DNA of 64,000 nucleotides, taken from Sphaerochaeta sp. GTDB taxonomy: Bacteria > Spirochaetota > Spirochaetia > Sphaerochaetales > Sphaerochaetaceae. The stretch is taken from positions 1 to 64,000 of the forward strand of contig JAKVPA010000009.1 in the NCBI GenBank assembly GCA_022482495.1, written 5' to 3'. A program made the translations under genes and the position numbers. The notes beneath the pieces were generated by a model. The model was not told the origin of the DNA and did no database searches. It saw nothing but the letters and a program-made list of their open reading frames with translations. Position 1 is the first letter of the stretch. Every line of letters begins with the position of its first letter. Shown piece by piece: positions 45,297 to 54,323 of this stretch.

Positions 45297-45318
45297 AGCC
45301 GGCCGGAAACGGCCGGCT
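45297..45318 (+). terminator. hairpin terminator after PPi-PFK
   Basis: AGCCGGCCG (45297-45305), GAAA tetraloop, CGGCCGGCT (45310-45318), then TCTTTAT. Very stable stem with a moderate T-run. Confidence 0.85.
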
Positions 45319-45370
45319 TCTTTATCTCCACGTCCCGTTGTTGTGCTATACTCTTGGACGGAGGCTTGCC

Positions 45371-47851
45371 ATGCATACCCTGTCATTCTCCGGAATCTGG
45401 AGGCTCTCACCCCGTGACCCTCACGCGGTGGCTCCGTTCACCCGTTTCTTCCTTGATCACCCTTCCGTGCCATGCGCCCTTCCCGGCGATGTGCACGCGG
45501 CCCTGCTCACCCAGGAAATCATCCCCGACCCCTATTACGGCACCAATGAGAATGATGTGCTGTGGGTTGGCCGGAACGACTGGGTCATGGAACGGGAATT
45601 CACCCTGTCCAACGATGATCTTTCCGTGAAGCACGCCATCCTGACGTTCACCATGGCCGACACCATCATTACCGTACAAGTCAACGGGACGGTTGTCGGG
45701 ACGATGGACAACCAGTTCCGGCGATATCGGTTTGACGTGCGGCCCCTGCTTCATGAAGGGACGAACACCATTTCCCTGACCTTTCGCAGCTCCGAAAAGG
45801 AAGCGTTGGATCGGGCATCCCGTCTGAAATACCCTATTCCATTCTCCGAATATCCCAACGGCTCCCCCCATCGGAACCTGGTGCGTAAGGCGCAGTTCAG
45901 CGGAGGTTGGGACTGGGGTCCCTGCATCCTTTCCATGGGAGTGTATCAGGACATCACGTTGGCGTTGACCGACCAGTTTCTTATTGAGTCGGTACAGACG
46001 GATCTTCAGGAAACATCAGAAACATCGTTCGATGTCATCATCCATGTGATCATCGACTCCTTCTCGGAAGGAACCTATCCGATGGATGCCACCATTGCCG
46101 GAGCTCACCAAGAAGGATCGGTGGCGGTTCATGAAGGACGCAACCGCGTCACGTTCCACCTCTCCTGCCAACACATCGAACGATGGTGGCCGCATGGGGA
46201 AGGGAAACAACCGCTGTATCCCCTCACCCTCCATTTGGGAGACCAGACGGTGGACAAGCGGATCGGCTTCCGCACCATCAAGGTCAATACGGAAGGCGGT
46301 GGCGTGACGTTTCTGGTCAATGGCAGGCCCATCTACGCCAAAGGCGCCAACTGGATCCCGCTGGACGCCATTCCGTCACGCATCACACCCCAGCGGTACG
46401 AATATCTTTTGGAGAGCGCCGTGCAGGCAAACTGCAACATGCTTCGTCTGTGGGGCGGCGGGTTCTTTGAGCATGACGCCTTCTATGATCTGTGTGACGA
46501 GAAAGGCCTGTTGATCTGGCACGACCTGATGTTCGGCTGCTCCATGTATCCATCCGACGAAGAGTTCCTTTCCTCGGTGGAAGCGGAACTTCGCTACCAG
46601 ATCCCACGCTTGGCCGATCACCCATCCATCGCGCTGTGGTGCGGCAACAACGAGGATCTCGGGGCGATCAGCTGGTACGAGGAATCCCGGAAGAACCGGG
46701 ACCGGTACGTCATCGACTATGACCGGCTGAACCACGGAACGGTGGAACGGGTGGTCAAGGAATTGGATCCCAATCGGATGTTCTGGCCATCCAGTCCGTC
46801 GGCGGGCGTGGATGATTTCTCCGACAACTGGCACAATGACCAGAAAGGGGACATGCACTTCTGGTCCGTCTGGCATGAAGGCAAGCCGTTTGAGGCGTAC
46901 TATTCCATCAAGCCCCGGTTTGTCAGCGAGTTCGGTTACCAGAGTTTCCCTGCCCTGTCCACCATCGAGACATACTGCCCTGACAGCCAGCTGAACCTCA
47001 CCAGCCCGGTGATGGAACACCATCAGAAAAACCCCAGCGGCAACAGCATCATCATCGGAAACTTCACCCGGTATTTCCGGATGCCAAGTGGTCTGGGCAA
47101 CATGGTGTATCTCTCCCAATGCCAGCAGGCGCTGGCGATGAAGATGGCCTGTGAGTACTTCCGTTCCCTTCGCCCCCATTGCATGGGCAGCTTGATATGG
47201 CAACTGGATGATGACTGGCCGGTGGCCAGCTGGTCATCCATTGACTACACCGGGAAATGGAAGGCGCTGCACTATGCCATGCGCAGGTTCTACGCGCCTG
47301 TGACGCCCATCGCAATCCGGAGGGATGATGGGTCGGTGGATGTGTTTGTCTCCAACGATACCCAAAAGACGCTTTCCCAGGCAAAGATCGAGGTAAAATG
47401 CGCTTCGTTTGGAGGGGAAAAACGGTTTGCAAAAGCGTTCACGCTGGATATCCCTCCCGCGTCATCCACCCCTGTCTGCACGTTGCCTTCGTCTCTTTTG
47501 GATTCCGTCAGGACAGAAGCGTTCCTGTATGTGAAACTGAAGTGCAATGACCTGTACGCGGAAAACACGTTGTTCCTGGACCTTCCCAAACATTGCGCCT
47601 TGGAGGACCCGGCGCTGACGGTTTCCGTCCAACAGGCAGAAGCTGGTTTCTTGGTGACGCTCCGATGCGAAAAGCCGGCGTTCTGGGTGACGCTGGACGC
47701 GGGTCAGACCAACGGAATCTTCTCCGACAACTGGTTTGACATGCGTCCGACGGGAGAGAAGCAGGTATGGTTCCATACCAACGATCGCATCTCCGTTTCG
47801 GAGTTCCAGGAACGCCTCTCCGTATATCACCTGTACGAAAGCGGGAGATGA
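45371..47851 (+). CDS. beta-mannosidase (GH2)
   Basis: 826-aa intracellular GH2 enzyme of the beta-mannosidase subgroup. AQFSGGWDWGPCI, GRPIYAKGANWIPLDAIPSR and LWGGGFFEHDAFYDLCDEKG are typical. The acid/base lies in WCGNNEDLGA and the nucleophile in VSEFGYQSFP. There is no signal peptide. GGAGG (45360-45364) and an extended -10 (TGCTATACT near 45349) precede it. It probably trims beta-mannose from imported glycans such as the N-glycan core, given the hexosaminidase nearby. Confidence 0.92.
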   Translation: MHTLSFSGIWRLSPRDPHAVAPFTRFFLDHPSVPCALPGDVHAALLTQEIIPDPYYGTNENDVLWVGRNDWVMEREFTLSNDDLSVKHAILTFTMADTIITVQVNGTVVGTMDNQFRRYRFDVRPLLHEGTNTISLTFRSSEKEALDRASRLKYPIPFSEYPNGSPHRNLVRKAQFSGGWDWGPCILSMGVYQDITLALTDQFLIESVQTDLQETSETSFDVIIHVIIDSFSEGTYPMDATIAGAHQEGSVAVHEGRNRVTFHLSCQHIERWWPHGEGKQPLYPLTLHLGDQTVDKRIGFRTIKVNTEGGGVTFLVNGRPIYAKGANWIPLDAIPSRITPQRYEYLLESAVQANCNMLRLWGGGFFEHDAFYDLCDEKGLLIWHDLMFGCSMYPSDEEFLSSVEAELRYQIPRLADHPSIALWCGNNEDLGAISWYEESRKNRDRYVIDYDRLNHGTVERVVKELDPNRMFWPSSPSAGVDDFSDNWHNDQKGDMHFWSVWHEGKPFEAYYSIKPRFVSEFGYQSFPALSTIETYCPDSQLNLTSPVMEHHQKNPSGNSIIIGNFTRYFRMPSGLGNMVYLSQCQQALAMKMACEYFRSLRPHCMGSLIWQLDDDWPVASWSSIDYTGKWKALHYAMRRFYAPVTPIAIRRDDGSVDVFVSNDTQKTLSQAKIEVKCASFGGEKRFAKAFTLDIPPASSTPVCTLPSSLLDSVRTEAFLYVKLKCNDLYAENTLFLDLPKHCALEDPALTVSVQQAEAGFLVTLRCEKPAFWVTLDAGQTNGIFSDNWFDMRPTGEKQVWFHTNDRISVSEFQERLSVYHLYESGR

Positions 47852-47874
47852 TCAATCCCAGAGCTCAACGTGGG

Positions 47875-47919
47875 GGCTGTTCCAACAGTCTGAGGTTATC
47901 AGACGTCATGGGAACAGCC
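47875..47919. repeat. nested hairpin between convergent genes
   Basis: GGCTGTTCC (47875-47883) pairs with GGAACAGCC (47911-47919). Inside it TCTGA (47889-47893) pairs with TCAGA (47899-47903). No T-run follows, so its role as a terminator is uncertain. Confidence 0.5.
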
Positions 47920-48012
47920 GCTTTCGTATGTTCTCAAGAAGCGATCAAGACAAAAACAGACCAATCCATACGCCTTGTATTTCATGGTCTGCTTTCATGA
48001 TCGCGCGTGGCG

Positions 48013-49494
48013 TCAGTCGATGCTGGTTTCCTTCTCCTGCAATTCCAAGGCCGCGACTTGTGCGTCGGTCAGGAATGCGGACGGAGCAGGCTCGGCTCCC
48101 TGTTTCCACTGGATCAGATTGACGAGGAAGAAGGTCGCCGCGCCGACCGCGCATCCGAAGACCACTGGCAGGATGCCGAGGTAGAATCCCCCCTTGGAGA
48201 GAAACTGCCAGACGATGACGCCGATGGTACCGGTGATGATCGACAACTGTCCGGAGCTTTTCGTAGCGCGAGGGACAACCATCCCCAGGCCATAAGCCGC
48301 GAACGGACCGGAGCAACGGATGGCAAAGGCGAAGGTGTTCATCGTAATGATGTCTACCCCACCAAGGGATATCGCCATGGCGATCAAGCAGGCGATGACG
48401 TTGCACAGCCGGGTGGCGAAGATCACCTGCTTGTCTGTCAGTGGCCTGTCGGCCCTGAAATACTTCATGTAGATGTCACGGATGAACATCGTCGACATGC
48501 ACAGCAGGTTCGAGTCGGCCGAACTCATCGTCGCGGAAATGATTGCCGCCGAAACAAACCCGGTGATGAATGTCGGCGCGAAATGCTCGGTGACGTCCAT
48601 CATCGCGGTCGCTCCGGTGATGCCGGGAATCTGGTCCTTCATCGCGAGGGCCGCAAGACCGAGCAAAGTGGGGAAAAACGCCATCGCGGCCATCAGCAGT
48701 CCAGACAGCAGCGACGCATTGCGGGCGGTCTTCTCATCCTTGGCTGTCTCAAAACGGCTGATCATCTCAGGACCAGAAAGGAACGTGCAGAAATAGTTGA
48801 AGATGTATCCGATGATGACGACCCAGCCGATCTTTGTGATGTCCAGCTGCGAAGCGGGAAGTTTTGCGGACAGCGCATCCCAGCCTCCGCACCCATGGAT
48901 GACAATCGGTGTGGCGATGGCGAGTCCGACGAGGATGATGATGAACTGGACCAAGTCGGATATCTGGTCGGCGATCATGCCTCCGAGTGTCGTATAGAGA
49001 ATGACGACGATGCCCGCGATGATCAGACAAACGTTCAGCGGGATGCCCGTCAATGTGGTGATGACCGCACCTGAGGCGGCGATCTGTGACGATGTCAGGC
49101 AAAACAATGCCAAGATGTTCAACACGGCGGAGAACGTCGCGCTCGGCTTTCCGAAACGCCGCTCAATGACTTCCGGAATCGTCACGGCCATCGTCTTACG
49201 GATCTTCGGCGCGAAATAGGCAAGCGGAATCATCGCGATCGACGCGGCAAGCACATACCAGACGGCACTCATGCCCCAACTTCCGAAGGCCTTGTTCGCC
49301 AACCCAGTCGTCGAGCCACCACCGATATTGTTGGCGGACAGCGAGAAGGCCACCATGAACAAGCCCATCCGTCGTCCCGCGATCATGTAGTCCTTGCTGC
49401 TCTTGATCTTCAGTTTGCCGACGATGTAGCCGATTACCAGCATTCCAATCAGGTACACACCGACGATCAGAAGCGCTCCACTGTTGATTTCCAT
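48013..49494 (-). CDS. sodium:solute symporter family protein
   Basis: 493-aa SSS-family transporter with about 13 helices. KDYMIAGRRMGLFMVAFSLSANNIGGGS and ATMSSADSNLLCMSTMFIRDIY match the family, including sodium-binding positions. It is clearly distinct from the PutP-type protein at 16669. Sugar-acid or sialic-acid uptake is possible from its glycan setting but not shown. GGGGAGAAG precedes the ATG at 49494. An upstream GTGAT-N11-ATCAC palindrome (49524-49544) may be an operator. Confidence 0.87.
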   Translation of the reverse strand: MEINSGALLIVGVYLIGMLVIGYIVGKLKIKSSKDYMIAGRRMGLFMVAFSLSANNIGGGSTTGLANKAFGSWGMSAVWYVLAASIAMIPLAYFAPKIRKTMAVTIPEVIERRFGKPSATFSAVLNILALFCLTSSQIAASGAVITTLTGIPLNVCLIIAGIVVILYTTLGGMIADQISDLVQFIIILVGLAIATPIVIHGCGGWDALSAKLPASQLDITKIGWVVIIGYIFNYFCTFLSGPEMISRFETAKDEKTARNASLLSGLLMAAMAFFPTLLGLAALAMKDQIPGITGATAMMDVTEHFAPTFITGFVSAAIISATMSSADSNLLCMSTMFIRDIYMKYFRADRPLTDKQVIFATRLCNVIACLIAMAISLGGVDIITMNTFAFAIRCSGPFAAYGLGMVVPRATKSSGQLSIITGTIGVIVWQFLSKGGFYLGILPVVFGCAVGAATFFLVNLIQWKQGAEPAPSAFLTDAQVAALELQEKETSID

Positions 49495-49523
49495 ACTCTT
49501 CTCCCCAAACAGTAAGTTATATT

Positions 49524-49544
49524 GTGATGGGAACAGCGTATCAC
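49524..49544. promoter_or_regulatory. candidate operator upstream of SSS symporter
   Basis: GTGAT (49524-49528), 11 bases, ATCAC (49540-49544), about 30 bases upstream of the start codon. Symmetry alone supports it; the cognate regulator is unknown. Confidence 0.3.
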
Positions 49545-49701
49545 GACATTTTGACAAGGAAAATGGTGAATTTTGAGATTTCAAACACGAATCTTACGAT
49601 TTTACCACCAAGAACTGAGAGCTATTCCACCACAGCGCTTGAAGTACGGCGAACGAGCAATCTAAGGATATCTTTTGGATCTTGGATAGGAAACCACAAA
49701 C

Positions 49702-49732
49702 AAAAAAAAGCCCGCAGGTGTTGCCCTGCGGG
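49702..49732 (-). terminator. intrinsic terminator of sugar ABC operon
   Basis: On the minus strand CCCGCAGG and CCTGCGGG (49732-49725 and 49718-49711) form a stem with a 6-base loop, followed by a run of eight Ts (49709-49702). Confidence 0.93.
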
Positions 49733-49753
49733 TGAAAGAACAATGGAACGTCG

Positions 49754-51139
49754 TTACTGGGGGTTTGCGGCTTTCCAAGCTTCCCAAGCAGCCTGAACTT
49801 CTTTGGCGACCTGAGCAGGAGTCTTGGTTCCAAGACCGATGTTCTGAAGTCCATCGTTGATGACGTTGTACACATCACCAGCAAGCACACCGTCGATAAC
49901 CGGGGTGATGGTCGTGTACTTGTTGTAGTACGCGGCACGCTTGGTGATGAACGGCTCGAGGTTGTTGTCCTTGGCTACCTTGGCGACGTCGATCGTCTTC
50001 AGGGACGGGAACGAAGCGCCGGTGGTCAGACGGTAGGTCTGCACATACTCGCCTTCCAGGAACTTGATCAATCTCCACGCAGCCGCTTCTTTGGCCGATC
50101 CATCGGGAATCGAGGAGCTCATGCCCCAACCAGTTCCGACGACACCAGAGTTGGAATCATGGATGATCTCACCAGGAAGAGCCGGCATAGCCATCAACTC
50201 GAACTCGTTCTGCTGGCGCTCCGGACTGATCAGACCCTGTCCGGTGGTGATATCCGTCTGGAAGCTCGCCGTTGACCAGTCGCCGTCGATGTAGAACGCG
50301 GCCAGATTGGACGCGAACGCGCCACGAGAAGAACCGTATCCGCTCTGCAGACTGTTGCGGTTGATCATGCCACTCTTGTACATGTCATCGATCAGGTTCA
50401 GGGAATCCAGGAACCACTTGTCGGTGAACTTGATCTCGCCGTTGGCAAGCCTGGTATACCAGTCCGTCCCGCCGTAGCGGCCTACGACCAGAGAGAACAA
50501 GCAGGACTGCATTACCCACGCATCCTTGTTGTCCATGGCGATCAGATCGATGCCCTTGGCCTTCAACGCTGGGATCATCGCCTTCATGTCCTCATAGGTC
50601 TTCGGAACTTCAAATCCGTTGTCCTTCAGGAGTTTGGTGTTGACATACAGCATGTTGGTCGTCGTGATGCCGTTGGGAAGCTCGCCAAGATATCCGGCGA
50701 ACTGCGGGGCAAGCGCGGCGGGATTATACTTGTCGACCAATCCATCCTTTTTCAGGAACGGCATCAAATCCTTGACGCTGTGGGTGGTATGCAGACTGGT
50801 GGATCTTCCACTCGGCCACATATAGATGACATCAGGAACCTGACCAGCGGCGATGTACGCCTCGGTCTTCTGATGGAACGGTTCGTTGAACAGATCCTCA
50901 CGGACAAGCTTGATGTCCGGATTGTCTTTTGCGAACTTGTCCCAGATCATCGTGACCTCGTTCGCGCTGTTCGGTTCAGACATATCGAGATAATTCAGAA
51001 CCGTCAATGTGATCGGCTCTCCCGCTTTCGTTTCCGTGGTCGCAGCCGGCGCGCTTTCCTTGGTTCCCTGGGAGAACACGGGGATTGCTGCCATCAGCAA
51101 TGCCAAGCAAACAACAAGACCCTTTTTCAAACCTGTCAT
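49754..51139 (-). CDS. sugar ABC transporter substrate-binding protein (CUT1)
   Basis: Extracellular solute-binding protein family 1, 461 aa. The signal peptide ends near PVFSQGTKESAP, without a lipobox cysteine but with the Gly-Thr-Lys-Glu pattern. VPDVIYMWPSGRST, LYVNTKLLKDNGFEVPKTYEDMKA and FYIDGDWSTASF are typical. Substrate is probably an oligosaccharide containing N-acetylhexosamine or mannose, judged by neighbours. TAGGAGGAGTG precedes the ATG at 51139. It has a copy of the shared operator upstream. Confidence 0.92.
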   Translation of the reverse strand: MTGLKKGLVVCLALLMAAIPVFSQGTKESAPAATTETKAGEPITLTVLNYLDMSEPNSANEVTMIWDKFAKDNPDIKLVREDLFNEPFHQKTEAYIAAGQVPDVIYMWPSGRSTSLHTTHSVKDLMPFLKKDGLVDKYNPAALAPQFAGYLGELPNGITTTNMLYVNTKLLKDNGFEVPKTYEDMKAMIPALKAKGIDLIAMDNKDAWVMQSCLFSLVVGRYGGTDWYTRLANGEIKFTDKWFLDSLNLIDDMYKSGMINRNSLQSGYGSSRGAFASNLAAFYIDGDWSTASFQTDITTGQGLISPERQQNEFELMAMPALPGEIIHDSNSGVVGTGWGMSSSIPDGSAKEAAAWRLIKFLEGEYVQTYRLTTGASFPSLKTIDVAKVAKDNNLEPFITKRAAYYNKYTTITPVIDGVLAGDVYNVINDGLQNIGLGTKTPAQVAKEVQAAWEAWKAANPQ

Positions 51140-51181
51140 TTTCACTCCTCCTATGACAAATTCTTGTGATATGCAAATTAG

Positions 51182-51203
51182 TTCATACATTGTACAAACT
51201 AAT
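51182..51203. promoter_or_regulatory. shared operator, copy upstream of binding-protein gene
   Basis: Contains TTGTACAAACTAAT (51190-51203), identical to 54259-54272, and 20 of 22 positions agree over the full site. A 9-bp inverted repeat, AAATTAGTT (51175-51183) and AACTAATTT (51197-51205), surrounds it. It lies 43 bases upstream of the binding-protein start, in the position expected for a repressor. Confidence 0.75.
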
Positions 51204-51246
51204 TTTACCATCGTTCTGGTGAGCTGTAAACAAAATTCGTATCAAC

Positions 51247-52098
51247 TCACCCCTTGACCGCGCCGGCGCTGACGCCTTTGGTGATCTCCTTGTGGAACAC
51301 CGCGTAGAACGCCAGCATCGGGATCAATCCAATGACCAACGAGGCGAACTGTTTGCCGAAGTCACTGGACAGAGCGCCAGCGAATTTCTGCACACCGACC
51401 GGAAGGCTCTTCAGGCTTTCCTTGCTGGTCAGAATGTTGATCAACATGAATTCGTTCCATGTCCCGGTAACCGTCATGATCGCCACCGTCGTGGCCACCG
51501 GAGCGGCCATCGGCACGATGATCGCCCCGAAAATCTTGAAGTAGGTGGCGCCATCGATACGGGCCGATTCCACCAACGCGGTGGGGATGCTCTTGATGTA
51601 CTCCGTACAGAGGTAGATGCCCATCGGCATGGCGATGCCGATGTAGGGGATCAATACGCCCAGACGGGTATTGTACAGATGCGCCCAGTTGGCCAGCAGG
51701 AACAACGGAACCATGATGGACTGGAGCGTCAGCAGCAGCCCGATGACGAAGGAACCGTGCAAAAACGGCGTCGCCTTGTTTGCGATTTTGGCGAACGCGA
51801 AACTGGCCATCATGCTGAAGATCAACGTGACGACGGTGGTGATGCCGGTGTAGATGACGCTGTTCATGATCATCGTGGGGAAGTTGCCTTTCACCCACGC
51901 GTAGGTGTAGTTCAGCGTCGTCCATTTCTTGGGGAATCCCAAACGGTTCAGCTGGAACTCCGTGGTGGTCTTGAAGCTGTTCAACACCAACCAGATCAAC
52001 GGATACAGCGCAAGAACGGTAAAAGCCAGCAATACCAGATACGCCACAAACAATCCGATGCGAGAGGTCACTGACCGTTTGTCCTTGATGTTCGCCAT
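51247..52098 (-). CDS. sugar ABC transporter permease (MalG type)
   Basis: CUT1 permease of 283 aa with six helices. The EAA loop is VESARIDGATYFKIFGAIIVP and the protein ends with the MalG-like GVSAGAVKG. It begins 3 bp after the stop of the companion permease gene. Confidence 0.93.
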   Translation of the reverse strand: MANIKDKRSVTSRIGLFVAYLVLLAFTVLALYPLIWLVLNSFKTTTEFQLNRLGFPKKWTTLNYTYAWVKGNFPTMIMNSVIYTGITTVVTLIFSMMASFAFAKIANKATPFLHGSFVIGLLLTLQSIMVPLFLLANWAHLYNTRLGVLIPYIGIAMPMGIYLCTEYIKSIPTALVESARIDGATYFKIFGAIIVPMAAPVATTVAIMTVTGTWNEFMLINILTSKESLKSLPVGVQKFAGALSSDFGKQFASLVIGLIPMLAFYAVFHKEITKGVSAGAVKG

Positions 52099-52101
52099 AG
52101 G

Positions 52102-53019
52102 TTATTCCCTCCCCCCGAATTTGTTCTCCGCCAGCTTGGTAAGGCCGATCAACAGGAAGCTGATGGCCACCATCACCGTACTGATGGCGTTTGCCATCGG
52201 GTAATCCGGCGCGTTGATGAACGCCTTGTCATACATGTAGACGGAGAGAACCGACGTCCGGTGAGCCGGACCTCCGGCGGTCATGACGTAGATCAAATCA
52301 AAGCTCTTCAAGCTTCCGCTGATGGCCAGGATGGCGCTGGTGACGATGACACCGGAGAGCGCGGGCAGAATGATGTACCGGAGCGCCTGCATCTCGCTGG
52401 CACCATCAATCTTCGCCGCCTCAATGATCGAACTGTCAATCTTCTGCAAGTTGGCGATGAAGATGATCAGGTAGTTGCCGGTGTACATCCACAGGATGAC
52501 GAACAACACCGGCGCCATCGGATGATTGACCGACCCTTGGTACACATAATCCGGTTTGAACATCTTCACCAGTTCCGGGTACGCGCCACGCGGCGAGAAA
52601 AACGCGCTCCACAAAATACCGATGACAACGGTGGAGATGACGCACGGCAGGAAGATCATCGACTGGAAGAAATCCGCCGCCTTGACGATGCCGCGATACA
52701 GGATGTAGGCCAGAATGAAACCAAGCGGAATCTGCCCGAACACGGAGATCAAGACGATCCACATGTTGTTTTTCAGCGCCATGTAGAAGTACGGATCATG
52801 GAACAACACCTTGTACTTGTAGAAGCCGACCAGCTTCCATGGCACCTTGGCGCCAAACAGTTTGCCCCCTTTGAAGTTGCTTACCGAAAGCAAAATGGAG
52901 ACAACTGTCGGAAACGCCAGCACGAGGAAATAAATTAGAAACCCCGGCAGCACCAGCATCCAGTACGCGGTGCGTTGCTCCCGCAAGGAGCTTTTCATCG
53001 TCGCATGTTTTTCAATCAT
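52102..53019 (-). CDS. sugar ABC transporter permease (MalF type)
   Basis: CUT1 permease of 305 aa with six helices and the EAA loop IIEAAKIDGASEMQALRYIILP. The ATG at 53019 follows AGAGGGAAG; it overlaps the end of the ROK gene by 8 bp, so regulator and transporter are co-transcribed. No ATPase gene is in the locus, so a shared MsmK-like ATPase elsewhere is expected, as is common for CUT1 systems. Confidence 0.93.
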   Translation of the reverse strand: MIEKHATMKSSLREQRTAYWMLVLPGFLIYFLVLAFPTVVSILLSVSNFKGGKLFGAKVPWKLVGFYKYKVLFHDPYFYMALKNNMWIVLISVFGQIPLGFILAYILYRGIVKAADFFQSMIFLPCVISTVVIGILWSAFFSPRGAYPELVKMFKPDYVYQGSVNHPMAPVLFVILWMYTGNYLIIFIANLQKIDSSIIEAAKIDGASEMQALRYIILPALSGVIVTSAILAISGSLKSFDLIYVMTAGGPAHRTSVLSVYMYDKAFINAPDYPMANAISTVMVAISFLLIGLTKLAENKFGGRE

Positions 53020-54212
53020 CTTCTTCCCTCTTTTGGTATCCATGCTGCATGGAACGTTTCGACTGCGCCAACACGTCATCCCACGTGAAATGGCACCGAT
53101 TTTCCATCTCGGTAAGTTCCGGAACGGAAAACAATTTCTCAAGGAACATCAACGCCGCGCCTTCCGCCACTACGGTATCCTCCGCGTTGCAGACAAGCGT
53201 ACAGCCCACCTTTTTCAATACCGCTTTGAACTGGGGGCACCTGCGTTCCATCATGGAATCCAGCCGCGCCTGGTCACTGAACGGTTGTCCATGGATGAAC
53301 ACGGTGCGGGGATCCAGGACGGAAACGACGGGAACCAGCGAGGCGAACAGATCGGCCATCCAGGATTCCCACGCTTCCGGTTCACTGGCGGAGCGGACCA
53401 ACACATCACGGTCAAGACCGGTCTGTCCAAGGTTGTCCCCTCTCCACGAAAGCGTACAGATCTCACCACTGGCATGGTGGCTGCCGGCGTAGATTTTTCT
53501 TCCCAGGCACAGGCCGATGCCCACACCGATGCCGCTGCGGTCACCGAACTGGTAACTGCCTTCATGATAATCGGCGATCACCGTAATGAAATCGCCAAGA
53601 TCAATGCCACGGTGGTGGGCCATTTCCAGCCACGCGGTGCAATTGGCGTCGTTCTCGACGAACACCGGCACGTGATAGCGCTTATGAAAAAAGGAATAGC
53701 AATCGTAGTTATGCAATTTGAACGGTTCTGCGTACAGGATCACGCCATTATCCGCATTGACGATGCCAGGGATGCCGATGCATACGGCAAGAAGCGGAAT
53801 TCCAACCTCTTCCACTTTCTCCAACGCGATCTTCATCAGGAACGTGAACACCCCATCGAAATCCACCTGGGGGATATTGCCACTCTGCTTCCACAGCACC
53901 GCTCCGGTGAGGTCAAGCAATACGGCGCGGTAGTGGGATGGCTGGATATCGAAACCAACCACACAACCGAAGGAGGGATTCAATCGAAGCGTGATGGGCT
54001 TTCTCCCGCCCTTGGACATGCCATCCCCCGTCTCCCCCTCATAGACGACGTTTTCGTCCAGCAATAGTGGAGATGATCGAAGTCACCGTGGAACGGTACA
54101 AGTCAAGCTGACGCGCGATCTCCACCCTGCTGATGCCAGGGTTCTTCCAGATCATCTGGCTGACCAGGGCGATGTTGGCGTTCTTCTGATAATTGTTGTT
54201 GTTTATTCGCAT
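53012..54212 (-). pseudogene. ROK-family regulator (NagC/XylR type), frame-disrupted near 54065
   Basis: The N-terminal part, from an ATG at 54212 (RINNNNYQKNANIALVSQM), contains a winged-helix HTH (ISRVEIARQLDLYRSTVTSI). It then shifts out of frame at TCCACTATTGCTGGAC. The other frame continues LDENVVYEGETG and then the ROK kinase-like fold (GCVVGFDIQ, VCIGIPGIV, VFVENDANCTAWLE). Removing one base near 54065 gives STLLDENVVYEG, as in intact ROK proteins of about 400 aa. AGGA precedes the ATG. It likely controls the ABC operon and the divergent GH20 gene. Confidence 0.88.
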
Positions 54213-54250
54213 GACTTGTCCTATACTTACATTGCATCAGGCAGGAATTG

Positions 54251-54272
54251 TTCGTACCTTGTACAAACTAAT
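54251..54272. promoter_or_regulatory. shared operator between ROK gene and GH20 gene
   Basis: Contains TTGTACAAACTAAT (54259-54272), the same 14 bases as the site upstream of the binding-protein gene. It lies between the two divergent starts (54212 and 54324), where one repressor could control both. Confidence 0.75.
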
Positions 54273-54323
54273 GTACACCCTGTTCCCACCCCTGTCAACA
54301 AAAAAATACCGCGGAGGTTTTGC

